In this document: piece after piece, positions 1-11,655 of the stretch
Numbering within the stretch: position 1 is the first letter of the stretch
Layout of the letters: the number at the start of each line of letters is the position of its first letter
Assembly (NCBI GenBank): GCA_950106755.1
Contig: OX467083.1
Coordinates: 23,245,029-23,309,028 of the forward strand
DNA length: 64,000 nt
DNA from: Climacium dendroides
Taxonomy: Eukaryota; Streptophyta; Bryopsida; Hypnales; Climaciaceae
Direction of reading: 5' to 3'
Program-made: the position numbers and the translations under genes
Notes under the pieces: model-generated
What the model was told of the DNA's origin: nothing
The model's input: the letters and a program-made list of their open reading frames with translations, nothing else
Databases searched by the model: none

Positions 1-3000
1 TTTTCGTGTTTCGCTGGGCTAGTTATTACAATTAAAATAATTGGTTGAGTCTAATGCATTGGGAAATTTCGTTAAAATGGTTGTATTCCATTAATTTCCT
101 TCTTTAGCTCTAAAGTTTAGGATTAATGTACATTTCAAAAGGCACAGTCTAAACATAAAAGTGTCAAGTTTGTGGAATACTGCCATTCTACCAAAAGTTT
201 GGTTTGATTCTCATATATTTTGCAAAATGTTTCATTTGTCATTGGGTCATGATAAGCTACGGGATGTCGGGGAATTAAATTCTTGGATCAAGTATCTTGT
301 GCATTATGTGCACCATGTGCACTCTAGTGCACATCAACAAAAATTTGAATTTTCAAATCATTTAAAAAATTATTTAGAGAGTGATTATTCCAAAATTCAA
401 AGGACTAGCTTTTAAATCTATGTGCACATATATTAAATGAGAAAAATTTAGTTTCCTAAAAGAAATTATCTCTAGGATCTAAAATTTTGAAACCTCTCAT
501 TGAATATTAATTTGATCAAACTTTAATGGTGAGTTACAGAGTTAGGCACAATTTTAATTTTATATTTTAATTTTTATTATCAAGATTATTTGAAGATTCT
601 CTTTCAAAATTTCTTTCAAAATTGAAATCATAAAAAAATTTATTTATCAAGATATAATTAGCCAAAAAATAAATATTCATGCATATATTTTTAATCATTT
701 AAAAATAGAAAAATATCAAATGCATATGTCACATAGATGTTTATATTATTTATATACTGAAAATGATATAGGAAATTATTAAACTCAAATTTCCAAATAC
801 AACCTAATTTTATTTGATTTTGTTTCAATTTTGGAGTGCACATATACAAAGGAACAATGCATAGTTTTCTCACTTCCAACTCCAATAAATAAGGACTTGG
901 AATTGTAGGCTTTAATTTTAGGATAGTATACCAACCTATTTATTATGTTTTCAAATCAATTGGTTATATGTAAAAGTATTCAAACATTGTAAAAACATTG
1001 AATTTCAAAGTTTAGAAGTCATTGGAAATTATGCAAGGGGACAACATTTTTTGTACACCCTATTTTGGTAGCTAAAATACAATTTTTGACAATAAACAAC
1101 TTTTCAACGAAATTACTACATATCAAATATAGACATTTTCTTACATACTTATAGATATGTTTTTGAAATTTGACAATATTATTTTAGCCCAACAAAGAAT
1201 TTCTAATCCAAATTAACTTCTAAAGATCCAATCAACCATTTCATAGTCATTTCTTGACTTGAGATAGCATTTTTAGGTATAGAATTTTTTTTCCCAAGAA
1301 ATGAAATTCATTGAACAAACTAGATTGGATTGTTTTTCTATTTTTCTATTCAAAAACTAAGATTGTTTCCATCAAACAAAAATTATCAAAAAAACATTGC
1401 AAAGTGTTTAGTATTTGTTTAGTGTTGGAAAGTTAACTATTTGAAGAAAGTATTGATGTTCTCAATACTAAATCTTATGCCTTTTGTCACAATTCAATTG
1501 AAATTGCAATTTGACCAATTCTAAAAAATTGGATATAAAAATCATAATTTTGGTGAAATTTTGAAATGAAATCTTCAAATTCATTTGAAAAAAATCTATA
1601 AATAGTTTTAAAAAATTGACCTCATTAATACTTTCTACTCTTCATCCTTCACATTAATGGACAATTTCATTAAAATGGCGAAATTCCTTTACTTTGGCAA
1701 TATTTACAGTTCAGAGCAAGCGTTCTGAAGTGTACAAACGTCATAGATATCATAAATCTATACGTTCTTAGATTTTGAAATCTATAATTGTGTTAGATGT
1801 CACTTTCACAATTCAGATTGTGCGGTTTGAAATCTATAGTAGTCATAGATTTCTCAAATCTATAAAAGCCCAAGATTCTTGAAAACTATACCTATCATAG
1901 ATGTCACTTTTACAATTCAGAGCGAGTGGCCTGAAAATGGCACATGGAACGCCGCCATTTTAACGAAATTCCCCATATTATCAAAACTTCAAAAAAGTTT
2001 CAAAACTTATATTTTATAACACATTTATAATTTGTCTAAAATCCTTGGATCTTTATAGGTTAGACCTCTAAAATCACATTGTAATCATGTATAAATTCTC
2101 TTTTCTTATTGTGTACACTTTTGAATGGAAAACATCCACATGCATGTATCTTTTGGATATGGGCTTAAATGTCAACTTGGAGTCTATTTGTCTTTAGAAA
2201 ATGACTTTTTATAGAATTTCAAGCATATTAATAATCACATGACACTAGCAAAAAAATAGTGTCTACAATGATTGTAAAATTGTCCACAATGATTTTTCTA
2301 CAATGACTCATTCAGTCATTGTAGATAGAGTCTATAGTCATTGAAGACATGTTTTTCTATGGTGTGACAATGAAATTTACAATCAATAGTAGGGTCACTA
2401 GAATATCCACCTATTTTGGCCAAAGTACAAATATTCTACTTTTGAATATGCATCTTGAATCCTTTGACATAGACCTCCCAACATGCACTTGGAAATTGCC
2501 TCTATTTAAGACCTTAAATATTCTAAATGTGATTTGATCTTATACAAGAATATTGCACATGTCATGAACAAGCTAAAATACAACAAACCTTGTGTCAGTT
2601 GGCAACTTTTGTAAATGCAAAAATAATATAAAATTTAATCTTAAATTAAGGAGGAACATCATATGATTATAAATTCAAATGCAGTTATTTAGAATAACAA
2701 TCAAAGAGGAACCAAACAAAAAAGTCATTTCATACTTTATAGGATAGCTTCAATGTAAATAGTGAATAAACCATATACTATCTACGTATTAATAAACATT
2801 ATACAAGCCAAAATGAAATCTTCAAAATAAATTGACAAACTTACTAGCAAACTTACCATTGGTTATATTTTTATTGTGGAGCTTCATTTAAGGTAGCAAC
2901 ACCTAAAAGAGATACTTTTTGTTCTTTGACATTTAAAAAATGGTCTTGAATGAATACTTCCAAGACTCAAAACCACTACTACTTTACAAAAGCAACCAAT

Positions 3001-3360
3001 GAAAGGTGAGGAGTTTTTTTGAAGCTACCAATAAAAGTTGAGACATTTGGTGCTTCAAAGTTGAGAAAATTTGGTGTTTAGGATATAGGCTCTAATGTTC
3101 AAATGTAAGCTATGCTATAATGCTATGTTTCAATTTTGAAAATTTGAAAATTACTACTAGAGTGTTGGAAAATTATGAAACCACTTGGGATAAATTTCTC
3201 TTGAATTTGATAATAATCTCATCAAATTTTGGTGGAAAAAAGTGTTTGTGCTAGGTGCTACTACTTTATATGATTTTTGACTCAACCACATTTTCCATTG
3301 CTATTATTATGGCTATCAATAATTTGAATCACATAAGAACTCATATAATCTCACTTTGTT
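1..3360. other. AT-rich intergenic stretch, no gene recognised
   Basis: No reading frame here has recognisable domains or splice structure, and the few short open frames are in low-complexity AT-rich DNA. The stretch holds one probable MITE (1,663-1,970), a lone copy of the same terminal sequence near position 65, and a short perfect hairpin at 2,298-2,324 (11-bp arms, CTACAATGACT, 5-nt loop). Confidence 0.6.
1663..1970. repeat. Probable MITE with AATTTCRTTAAAATGGCG ends
   Basis: The left end reads AATTTCATTAAAATGGCG and the right end is its inverted copy with one base changed and the same core. Internally it carries several short palindromic repeats around ATAGATTT/AAATCTAT. A further copy of the end sequence lies near position 65 in the same orientation as the left end, so a larger or tandem arrangement (about 65-1,970) is also possible. 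No clear target duplication was seen. Confidence 0.4.
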
Positions 3361-3904
3361 TTAACCCATAAAATCCCTTTGTCCTTAGGGGGACAAAATG
3401 GATTTTGGGCAAGCTCCTATGATCTGTATTTTTACTGAAACTTTTTGAAACTTTTTCATAATATAGAAAAACTTATGAGCTTTTTAGTAAAATAATTTTT
3501 ATTTCAATCAGTACCCATTAGCAAAAGTTATACCATAATAACCTCAAAAAGGGGGAAATCGGGCAGCAAAAAAAATCCACCAAAAATTGAAATAAAAATT
3601 TTAATATTTTTTTTTGTAAATTATATATTTTTTCTAAATGAAAAGATTTAATTCATTCCATTTGGTGATGTAAAAGTTATGGAGATTCTTGTTTTGTAGT
3701 CAATCATAGCAACTTCTTGAAAGAAAATTTTTTCTTTCACTTTGAATGAAATTTTAACATGTGATTTAAGATAAGTGTAGAATGAAATCCTATAGTTAGA
3801 TTCTTAAAAATATATTAAAAATATATTTTGTAGGTGACTGTAGTAGAAGTAGTAGTTTTGAGTGGTTTTGACCAAAAAAATGGTCTTGGAGCTTTAGGGG
3901 TTAA
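3361..3904. repeat. TTAACCC-family inverted-repeat element, copy 1
   Basis: It begins TTAACCCATAAA and ends TTTAGGGGTTAA. The inside carries the family words 'gggcaagctc/gggcag' and a block 'gattcattccatttgg...aaagttatgg' that recurs at 14.69, 14.93 and 53.24 kb. No coding capacity is seen. Non-autonomous element by inference. Confidence 0.45.
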
Positions 3905-4208
3905 ATAACTTTAAATTCATACATTCAATTCAAATTTATTTTTAAAAAATTGATAATGATTGTGCAAAATAATGTAGTCTTATTGTGCTCATATTAGGCT
4001 TATGTTGAAGTGTCGAAAAATAGGCATGCATTCAAAATCTATGATTGATTTAACCCTTCAAGGTTTGGGAAGCCCAATTCTAGACTCAACATGGTTTTTT
4101 AAGTATATTTGATGTAGAAGGGGTATGAATTGAAGTTTATAAAAGTGAAAAAAGTTTATATTTATACTTAGTTTGATACAATGATATACAACAATACCAA
4201 TTTGAATC

Positions 4209-4216
4209 ATTATTGC
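4209..4216. repeat. Left target-site duplication ATTATTGC
   Basis: The 8 bases ATTATTGC immediately precede the left terminal inverted repeat and are repeated exactly after the right terminus at 16,245-16,252. Eight-base duplications are a hallmark of hAT superfamily insertions. Confidence 0.88.
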
Positions 4217-4228
4217 TAGGGTTGCACG
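4217..4228 (+). repeat. Left terminal inverted repeat of the giant hAT
   Basis: TAGGGTTGCACG; an exact 12/12 inverted match to 16,233-16,244. After the twelfth base the two ends diverge, although both continue with sequence rich in GGAC/GTCC words. Confidence 0.85.
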
Positions 4229-4239
4229 AATTGAACGTT

Positions 4240-4600
4240 CTGGGCAAAATCACGGCCAAAGTCCGAACGTCCAGATTTGGCGGATACTTCGTGGACTAAA
4301 TGTTCGTTCTTAGAAGGAAGAATTTTTTTTCCCAAGTGGGTAGTGGCAGATGCCGAAGTAGACAGTCAACAACTGACGGTGGACACGGGTCTGTTTGTAA
4401 GGGCAGACGGCGGAGGCGGAGGCGGACGTGGAAGTCGAAGGTGGACGCTAGGGTGAGGCGGACATGGAAGGCAGAAGTGGACAGCAAACGCAGAAGTCGG
4501 AGGCGGGCGTTGGGGGCGAGGCGGACATGGAAGGTAGAGGCGGATAGCGGACGGCGAAGGTGGACAACGCAGGCGCACACGACTAAATCAGTTGCGGTTT
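4240..4600. repeat. GC-rich subterminal array, left end
   Basis: A GC-rich island in otherwise AT-rich DNA. It is made of degenerate repeats of GGCGGACG, GGACGTGGAAG and GAGGCGGACATGGAAGG type words. It lies directly inside the left terminus, where hAT elements usually carry short transposase-binding repeats. Long open frames on both strands here are by-products of the repeated GC-rich words and are not genes. Confidence 0.6.
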
Positions 4601-5109
4601 CAGTGTCTTCCGGACTTTTGGTTTTACGATTTTTTTTTTTTTTTTTTTTTTGGTTAATCAAGTTGGAAGCCCACTGTATGAACCCTTAAATGCTCAAGGC
4701 CTCTTTTTAGCTTCTTAGAATTTGCTCTTCATTGAATCAAAAGCCAACATTTTGATGATTTGTATCAATTTTATAAAATTGTAACCATACAAATTTAAAC
4801 TAGGCATGTTAGAGGGTTTAGAAAAAGAATATACGACATTATCACTTATAGATTGAAAGATTTCAATGTTTGGTTGCAAAGGTATTAAAACTACAAAAAA
4901 ATTTCAAACTTGTTTTCACTTGCGAAATCTAAAAAGTTGGTAATCCCATAAATATAAGGTTTTAGGGCTTAACATGTAGAACCCCAATCAATCACATCAA
5001 CAAACAAACAAATACTACAAGTCCACAATGAATGCTTAAATAATCAATTGTGAGTATATGCTCTATATATTATGAACACCTAAAGAGTGACCTACAATAG
5101 TACATCCCC

Positions 5110-7500
5110 TCAATTCCTACTAGGAATGTAATCACTATCTCCTTTCATCTCAGCTCTACTACTTTCATACGCATTTTTCTTTTTGACATCTTCATTGCTT
5201 CCTATGTTTTCCACATTGTCAGATGAACATTGTATAGGTCGCGCTATTTCCTTAAATATTTGCTTAGATGGAAGAAATGTCCTTCGTTTACTCTCCTTCT
5301 TTTTCTTTTTAATCTTTAATATCTTCTCTCCAAATGAATTCAGAATGTGATCGACCTTTTTTGTTTTGTTCTTGAACAAAAAGTCTCTTGAATCAAAGGG
5401 GGGGGGGGAGATTTCTCTCTACATGTTGTCTCTTGGTTGGAGTGACCGCAAATAGTTGCATTTATCTTTTCTTACTCTTTTTAGTACATTCTTCCACCTT
5501 TGATTTCCCTACTTTAGGAGCTCCTTGAATGACTATGTTCATTGCATTCAAAGATTGTGACGTAGAATTTGACAATTTCATAGACTGCTGTAGTCGATGG
5601 CCATGATGCCGATTTTGAAATTCAACCAATGTCATATTTTGATCCTCATCAATGCTTGATAAACACGTTTGTCTTGGATTCATGGAAGGGTACGTTTGTT
5701 TTGAAAGCTTGAAAAGTCCTTTTCTAGCCCCCGAGCTTTCTGAACCATTCAAAGTTGTGACTGTAGTTTGAAATTGTGCATGTGGAACTGCGGATGACTA
5801 TTATGTAGTGGTCTCTCTAGATCTTGTATGACTTACTTCTTACCCTTCTCATTGTCTCCTAATATTAGACTCCTAGACTCCATCAAAAATTCATCCACAT
5901 TCTTCTTCACTACATTTACTTTATGGTTTTTAGTATTTGGATCTCTGATATTCTTGCTCACAAATCCCACAATTGACTCAATGCTTGTGTTTCCTGCATG
6001 CATTTGAACCTTCACCTCACAACCTCCCTTCTCTTTGTATTCTACATTTTTTTCTAGCCCGTCCACAACTATAGATGGAGACTTAGAAAGTTCAAGAACT
6101 CCAAGATCTTCATCCATTCTAGAACTCCCATCATTGGCTAGAGTTTCTCCAATCTTTTAGATTGTTTCTTCATAAGTCTCCCTCCTTTCCGCTAGAATTT
6201 TTTGGCTACTCACGAACCCACTTCCATCAACATATTTGCCTATGGAAGGAATATTTTCATCATCCCCACAATTGTCTTCATCCGTTGGATAGTCAAATAC
6301 GTCTACACCATTGGCTCTATAATTTTCATTATAGGGAAACACGCAATCAAAATGAAGATCTTGAACATTGTCCACGTTGTAGTCAATGTCATTTGATTCA
6401 TCTCCATCATCCGATCCGGACTCTCTATTTGAATCATCCAATTCATGTCTCCAATCCTCATAATCTGATCCTGCCCCCCCATCCTCATCATCCAATCCAT
6501 GTCCCTCATTCGCATCATCCAAACTTTCTACCTCATCCGCATCATCTACCTCCGTCCCACTTTCTTTGTCTTGCGAGATAAATTCCTCTAACTTTTCCAA
6601 ATCTACATTCTCACAGTACCACTTTTTCTCGTCATTTTCCTTTGAAGCAGCTAAGAGTTTGGAATTGGTGTATACATACACCAAATCTATTGCTCTCTCT
6701 GCCTTTAATTTGTTCTAAGATTTGTTGTAAACAAAAGAATAGCTACTCCAATTTTGTTCTCATGAAGATGACGATACTGGTTGGGTCAATACCTCTTTGC
6801 AATTGGAGCAATGAGCTTTCCACATGTACCCTCAAAATCCCACCAAGCATGGGCTGACAATATTTGTTCACTTGGATCCAACATGTTGTGGAATAGAGGC
6901 TCTCTATGTTGAAAGGCTACAAATTCCTTCACCACTTGCACGTAAGTCCCCAGTTTACATATTTTTTGTATGACACGCTTGCATGCCTTCGTGGCATCTT
7001 GATTGTTGACAAGTTCTTTATCATGAAGAAAATAGAGGTTCAAAAGAGCTCTTGCATAATGCAAATCTCTATGCATCATTTGCAATCATTTGCAAAACGA
7101 CTTTTACAGAGGAATGGCCAAATCCCTATTCAAACAAAAAGGTGCTTCTCATAAACCAAAGACATGTCTCTATGTCCTTGATTATGTGGAACACCTTGCC
7201 TAAGCATGGCGTCTTGGCATCCAAATCTTTTAAACCAAAATAAACTGGAGCCATCAAATCGCAAACATTGGTGCAATGAGCCTAGAAATGGTCATCTACA
7301 ATAGCTTTTTTGACCTTTTTGGACTCAGTGTGAGGAAAGTGTTTCTTGTTGTCTTTCAACGTTTGCACGTATTGCTCCCACTTCGGATCCATCACACTCT
7401 ATTCCAATTCTTTCCAAACTTTCAACACTAGTTATGCCTCTTGTAGTTTTGTTTAATTTAGAATTTGTTGGTTGTATTAAAAAATAATTAATCATTTGAA
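5110..7500 (-). pseudogene. hAT transposase, decayed C-terminal half with acidic tail
   Basis: Read on the minus strand from about 7,500 down, several frames together spell the C-terminal part of a plant hAT transposase. A block with VCDLMAPVYFGLKDLD is followed by a stretch ending in LSAHAWWDFEG. Then comes the dimerisation signature EQNWSSYSFVYNKS followed by LVYVYTNSKLL (about 6,650-6,770). The last part is a long Asp/Glu/Ser/Asn-rich acidic region (6,157-6,600) and Lys-rich low-complexity segments (5,110-6,117). At least three frame changes and several stops break it: near 7,270, near 7,130 and at 6,785. The N-terminal DNA-binding and catalytic parts upstream are missing or unrecognisable. 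This identifies the element as hAT, but it cannot encode an active transposase. The acidic tail could instead be a separate downstream exon set. Confidence 0.75.
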
Positions 7501-8704
7501 TATAATATCTCCATGTCCAAAATGGCAAAACGCGTAAAATGCTTTGATATATTCAAATACAAAGCTATACATAATATCTAAATTGTTATTGTATATTTTA
7601 ATTATTGTATTAGACAAAAAAGAGAATGCAATTAAAAGTACTTTGAACACTATAATGTAACTTCAACAATTTAACGTACATAAACATAAAAATTTCATTC
7701 ATGTACTTGTAAAAGACAAATGTAATTGAAGTTGTTTTCTTTTCGTGTCTATGTGCACATCTTCAGTTTTTTATTGTCAATTGTTTTTTGACATTGTGTA
7801 TCAATGATTCAATGGAGAATTTAAATGAAAAATTATCCATGTTTATTATAGTTTTGTATGTCAAGGAAGACAAAACATTTGTATTATGAAATATTCAACG
7901 ATTTTTCCACACAATTGCATGGTAGTACTTCCTAGGGGAACATGGTTGTCATTTGCAGAAAAGCAATAAATTATTATTGAAGTCAAGAACATGGTGGAAT
8001 GTTTTTCATGTAGGTAATGATGGTATATAATATCATTTACACGAGTAATTAATGTTTTCATTTTTATTTGTATTTGTATTGTTCAGATGGAAGACTCATT
8101 GTATATATATATAAATAACATCCAAGTCTAATGGTTGGACAACGAAGAGAAATGAATAAAGACCCCCCCAAATAATAAATATTCTCATGTTTAAATTCTT
8201 AATCATGGTAAAAATTTTTAAAAATGGTTGAAGTGAAAATTTTGGAATATTGTTTATAATGTGAACTTCTAGACATAAAGGAATGTGTCATTTCTCATTG
8301 TTGGTAGTTGGAAAAAAATAGGTTCACTTTATGGACTTATACAAAATTTTAAGTTTGGAACACTATTATTGTGAGCCCATCCCGACTATCTACCCCGTCC
8401 ACCTAAATTGCTTGTCCGCACTAGTATTTTTTTTGTGGATTTGATACAAAATTGCACCCAATTTTTTGGCCTAGCACCATGCCTGTTGGAAAAAAACATG
8501 AAATAAACCTTGTAAATCACCAGAAAACTTCAACAAAAAAAACACTCTTAGATGAAATCTCCAAATTAAAGATGAAAATAGAATTATGGATATGTAATAT
8601 GAGTTAATGTGATGTTTTCTATTCTTTATGTAGATGAATGTTGAAATTCAGAGTACCACTATAACATTTAATATTGCCACTACTGCACATCATAGAAATT
8701 TAAA
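7501..8704. other. Gene-free AT-rich stretch inside the giant hAT
   Basis: It lies between the transposase relic and the first internal GC-rich array. No convincing reading frame, splice structure or terminal repeat was seen. A small GC-richer patch (about 8,375-8,410, words such as CCCGTCCACC and TTGTCCGC) resembles the arrays and may be a fragment of one. Confidence 0.5.
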
Positions 8705-9195
8705 AAAAAAAACTGGTGCCCCATGCGCAGTGTCCGCCCCGACCGCTCTGTCCCCTCATAGCCCCATCTATCCTGTTGCCCGTTTGCCCCATTTGCCTAT
8801 CTCTCTGCTCGTATACTCGTCAGCCCAATTCGATTGTCCGTCCTCCTCATCCGTCCCATATAGGCGTCTACCCATCCACCAATGTGTCCATGCGCATGCT
8901 CGTCTGTCCCGATGCCCATCCACCCAAATGATGTCCCTAGCATGCCCTTCCACCCCCATTCCCGTTCACCCTCCACCCTGTCCACCCGCCCGCATGGGCG
9001 TCTGCGCCCATGTCCGTGCTCATTCTCGTCCGCTCAACGGACAGGCCAACCATGGTAGTTGGCTACGCCGTCCACCTCGTGTTAGTGGCCGTGAAATCAA
9101 CTTACAGACGCATTCGGTCCACACGATCTAGCTGTTCGCCGGAGGGCCGTCCGATGCAAACAAGGTGTCCGCCTATACTAGTCCGTTGTTGGACC
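8705..9195 (+). promoter_or_regulatory. GC-rich array upstream of the first cargo gene
   Basis: This is a pyrimidine-biased GC-rich block of repeated words (CCCATCC, CCGTCC, CCGCCC, CTCGTC) that stops two bases before a TATA box. The 12-mer CCGTCCGATGCA at 9,147-9,158 recurs exactly in the right-end array (15,922-15,933), linking this internal block with the element's terminus. Its position suggests a promoter-proximal regulatory array, or a copy of the transposase-binding region placed upstream of a gene. The open frames inside it are compositional artefacts. Confidence 0.5.
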
Positions 9196-9196
9196 C

Positions 9197-9203
9197 TATA
9201 AAT
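9197..9203 (+). promoter_or_regulatory. TATA box for the Gly/Tyr-repeat gene
   Basis: TATAAAT sits at the downstream border of the GC-rich array and about 250 bp before the first ATG at 9,450, a usual plant core-promoter layout with a leader of about 220 bases. Confidence 0.5.
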
Positions 9204-9449
9204 GGCGCGATGGATGGCTTCTTCTTCACAATCGTTCCCTTTGGAGTGGGTTGATTCAATGCCTTCGAAATTCTACGCGCCCCTTCCGGTTTAGAATGTA
9301 AACAACTGTGTTTGAATATTGCATTGTTTTGGTTTAATATTCAAATTGCTTGAGTTCATATCATTTTAATTGGAAAGGACTTTGTTCACGTGTTGTTCAA
9401 ATTAACTTTAACTTTATAATTTATTCATTGCATTGTGAACGACTTCATT

Positions 9450-10876
9450 ATGCCAAAAGGAACATCACCAAAGAAAACAAACCAAAAAGAAAAACCTCAA
9501 GACTTTAATTGGAAAGATTGGAAAGATCCATTGTGCGTAGCTGAACCAGAATGGCAAGATAAACCCACAAAAGTGTGGGATTGTACAATGTGCAAGAAGT
9601 ATGTGAAAATGACACACCTCTCTAAAATTTGGCCATGTGATCGTGTAGAGTTGCAAGCTTTCCGATGGGAAGGACAAGTGAGCACGTGTCAAAGCAAACA
9701 CTTTATGCAATGTTATGTACAAGTTGCACGTATTCTATCAGTTCAAAGCAGAAAACATAATGTAATGAATTGTAACATTAAAGCCATGGTTTGAGCAGAG
9801 ATTGTACTATACAAAGACGTAGATTGGCGCACAACTATAGGGCACAATCTAGAGAATTATACTCTCGAAGATGCCTTGATAGATACATAGTGAGTGGGCG
9901 CAAACGATTATATGTTTGAGTAGTCCAACCGAGGCTATTTATAACAACCTTCAGTTGTGTTGCGAGATGCAAAGGATGAATGGACGGATGACGATGATGA
10001 CGATAATGCTTCTGCATCTATGATATTTAGAGAGAAGCATGAACACCAAGAAAAACGAGAACATATTGTATATGAACAAGACTTGCAAGAGCAATGCATA
10101 GAAGCTTACAAGATCGTGGTCGGTAATATGGACATGGCGAGTCATACCAATGTGAATATAGAGCATGTGGAGCACAACAAAGAAGAGGTAGTTTATACCA
10201 CGATAACGATCCACAAATTGGTTCTCAAAATGGAGGAGGAAGCTATAGGACTCGGCATTACGGTGGCTCTAGTGGAGGTGGTTCATACTATGGAACTCCT
10301 CTCCAAATTGACTCGTACGGTGGAGAAGAGCTATGGGATCTGACATTATAGTAAGTCTAGTGAAGGTGGTTCGTTTTATGGGATTCCCCCTCAAGTTAGC
10401 TCACATGGTGGAAGAAGAAGCTATAGGATCCGACATTATGGTGATTCTAGTGGAAGTGGTTCATACTATAGGACTCTCCCCAAGTTGGCTCGCAAGGTAG
10501 AGGAGGAAGTCATGGAATTGAACACTATGGTGGTTCCATCCAAGGAGGCTTCAAATATTATGGTGGGTATAGTGGAGGCAGTTCATACTATACCCCCTCC
10601 CTCCAATTTGACTCTCAAGACAGAGGAAGAAATTATAGAACCACGTACTATGGTGGTTCCACTCAAAGAGACTCTTCTTATGATGGTTCAAGTGAAAGAG
10701 AGTCTCAACATACTGCTGCAGTTCCTCCTCTAACTTTTGGAGGCTCAAACTATGGGAATTATAGACAAGGAAGTGGGCAAAGTGGATATAGAGAATATTA
10801 TGGAGGTGGTCCATATATTGGAATACAATCGAGAGTCCCAATTTCAAAAGATGAACCCGATTCAGATTCTGAGTAA
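9450..10876 (+). CDS. Cys-motif plus Gly/Tyr/Ser-repeat protein, partly decayed
   Basis: The first ATG after the TATA box starts a Lys/Pro-rich 114-residue frame (to 9,794). It carries a Cys pair (WDCTMCKK, about residues 49-56) and later Cys/His residues, loosely like a BED-type zinc finger. Downstream frames include an Asp-rich stretch (from about 9,966) and then, from about 10,190 to 10,876, a low-complexity domain. That domain is built from roughly 90-bp direct repeats encoding variants of RHYGGSSGGGSYYG and ends QSRVPISKDEPDSDSE before TAA. At least one stop near 10,345 and frame changes interrupt the repeats, and introns probably account for part of 9,795-9,960. It may be the N-terminal half of a hAT-like protein (zinc finger plus linker) or an independent cargo gene. 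Function unknown. Confidence 0.5.
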
Positions 10877-11012
10877 AGTAAAGTGCATCTTTGTAGTGCT
10901 TGTCTAATATATTGTTCTATTAATTTTATTCTCTACAAAAGATATAGTGTGACCAAAATAGTTGAAAATTGTTAATGAAATATAGTAGCATATTTTTTCA
11001 TTTTGATGAAAG

Positions 11013-11160
11013 TATTGTATATTCCAAAAAATTGTATATTGTGTATCCCAAAAACTATGTATTGTGTATTTCCAAAAACTATGTATCGTGTATTCCAAAA
11101 AACTGTGTATTGTATATCTCTAAAAATTAAGTATTGTCTATCGTGTATGCCAAGAAATTG
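11013..11160. repeat. AT-rich minisatellite, unit about 29 bp, about 5 copies
   Basis: Tandem degenerate copies of CCAAAAAACTATGTATTGTG follow the end of the Gly/Tyr-repeat gene. They are simple tandem repeats with no coding value. Confidence 0.65.
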
Positions 11161-11211
11161 ATAATTTCTATGAAAATGCTCACAATTTAAAATAAAATTC
11201 AATAGATTTGG

Positions 11212-11644
11212 AGGACGTCTGTCCACTCAAGCGGATGGTGGATTGTCCGCCAAAGCCCATCTACATTGTCGCCATCGTTTGCTCAAGCAGATGGCAAATC
11301 GTCCGCTAGGGCCCGTTCGTGTCGTGGAAGCCGTTCGCTCGGATGAACGGCGGATTGTTGAGATGTCGACCGCGTCGTGGCAGTCGTCCGCTCGAATGAA
11401 CGGCGGATCGTTGAGACGTCGACCGCGTCATGGCAGCCGTCCGCTTGGGCGGAAGGCGGATCATCGACTGCGACGTCCGCGTGTTCAGAGCTGTCCAATG
11501 GGGCGGACAGTGGATCATCAGCTACAACGTCCATGTATTGGCAGCCGTCTGATAGGGTGGACGACGGATCGTCTGCCGCGGTCTGACCGTTGGATTTGAT
11601 GGATGGGGATCCAACCGTCAGATGAAGCAAACGAGCAGTCCACC
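11212..11644 (+). promoter_or_regulatory. GC-rich array upstream of the kinase-like gene
   Basis: This GC-rich tandem array has a degenerate unit of roughly 55-60 bp. It is best seen at 11,335-11,440, where 'gatgaacggcggat' and 'gtcgaccgcgtc' recur with the spacing conserved. It shares TCCGCT, CGGATGG and CCGTCCG words with the arrays at the element ends. As with the first cargo gene, the array stops directly at a TATA box. This repeated arrangement argues for a regulatory role, but that is an inference. Confidence 0.5.
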
Positions 11645-11655
11645 TTATATAAGAG
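11645..11655 (+). promoter_or_regulatory. TATA box for the kinase-like gene
   Basis: TTATATAAGAG lies immediately after the GC-rich array and about 250 bp upstream of the ATG at 11,901. Spacing and layout copy those of the upstream cargo gene. Confidence 0.5.

Noticed and set aside
4296..4689. Long overlapping open frames on both strands in the GC-rich left array
   Set aside because: Arg/Pro/Ser-rich products of repeated GC-rich words, open on several frames at once, no start context or domains.
6162..6581. His/Pro-rich plus-strand frame of 139 codons
   Set aside because: Antisense shadow of the acidic region of the transposase relic.
8634..9201. 165-codon open frame upstream of the first cargo gene
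   Set aside because: Lies inside the GC-rich array and ends at the TATA box; compositional artefact.
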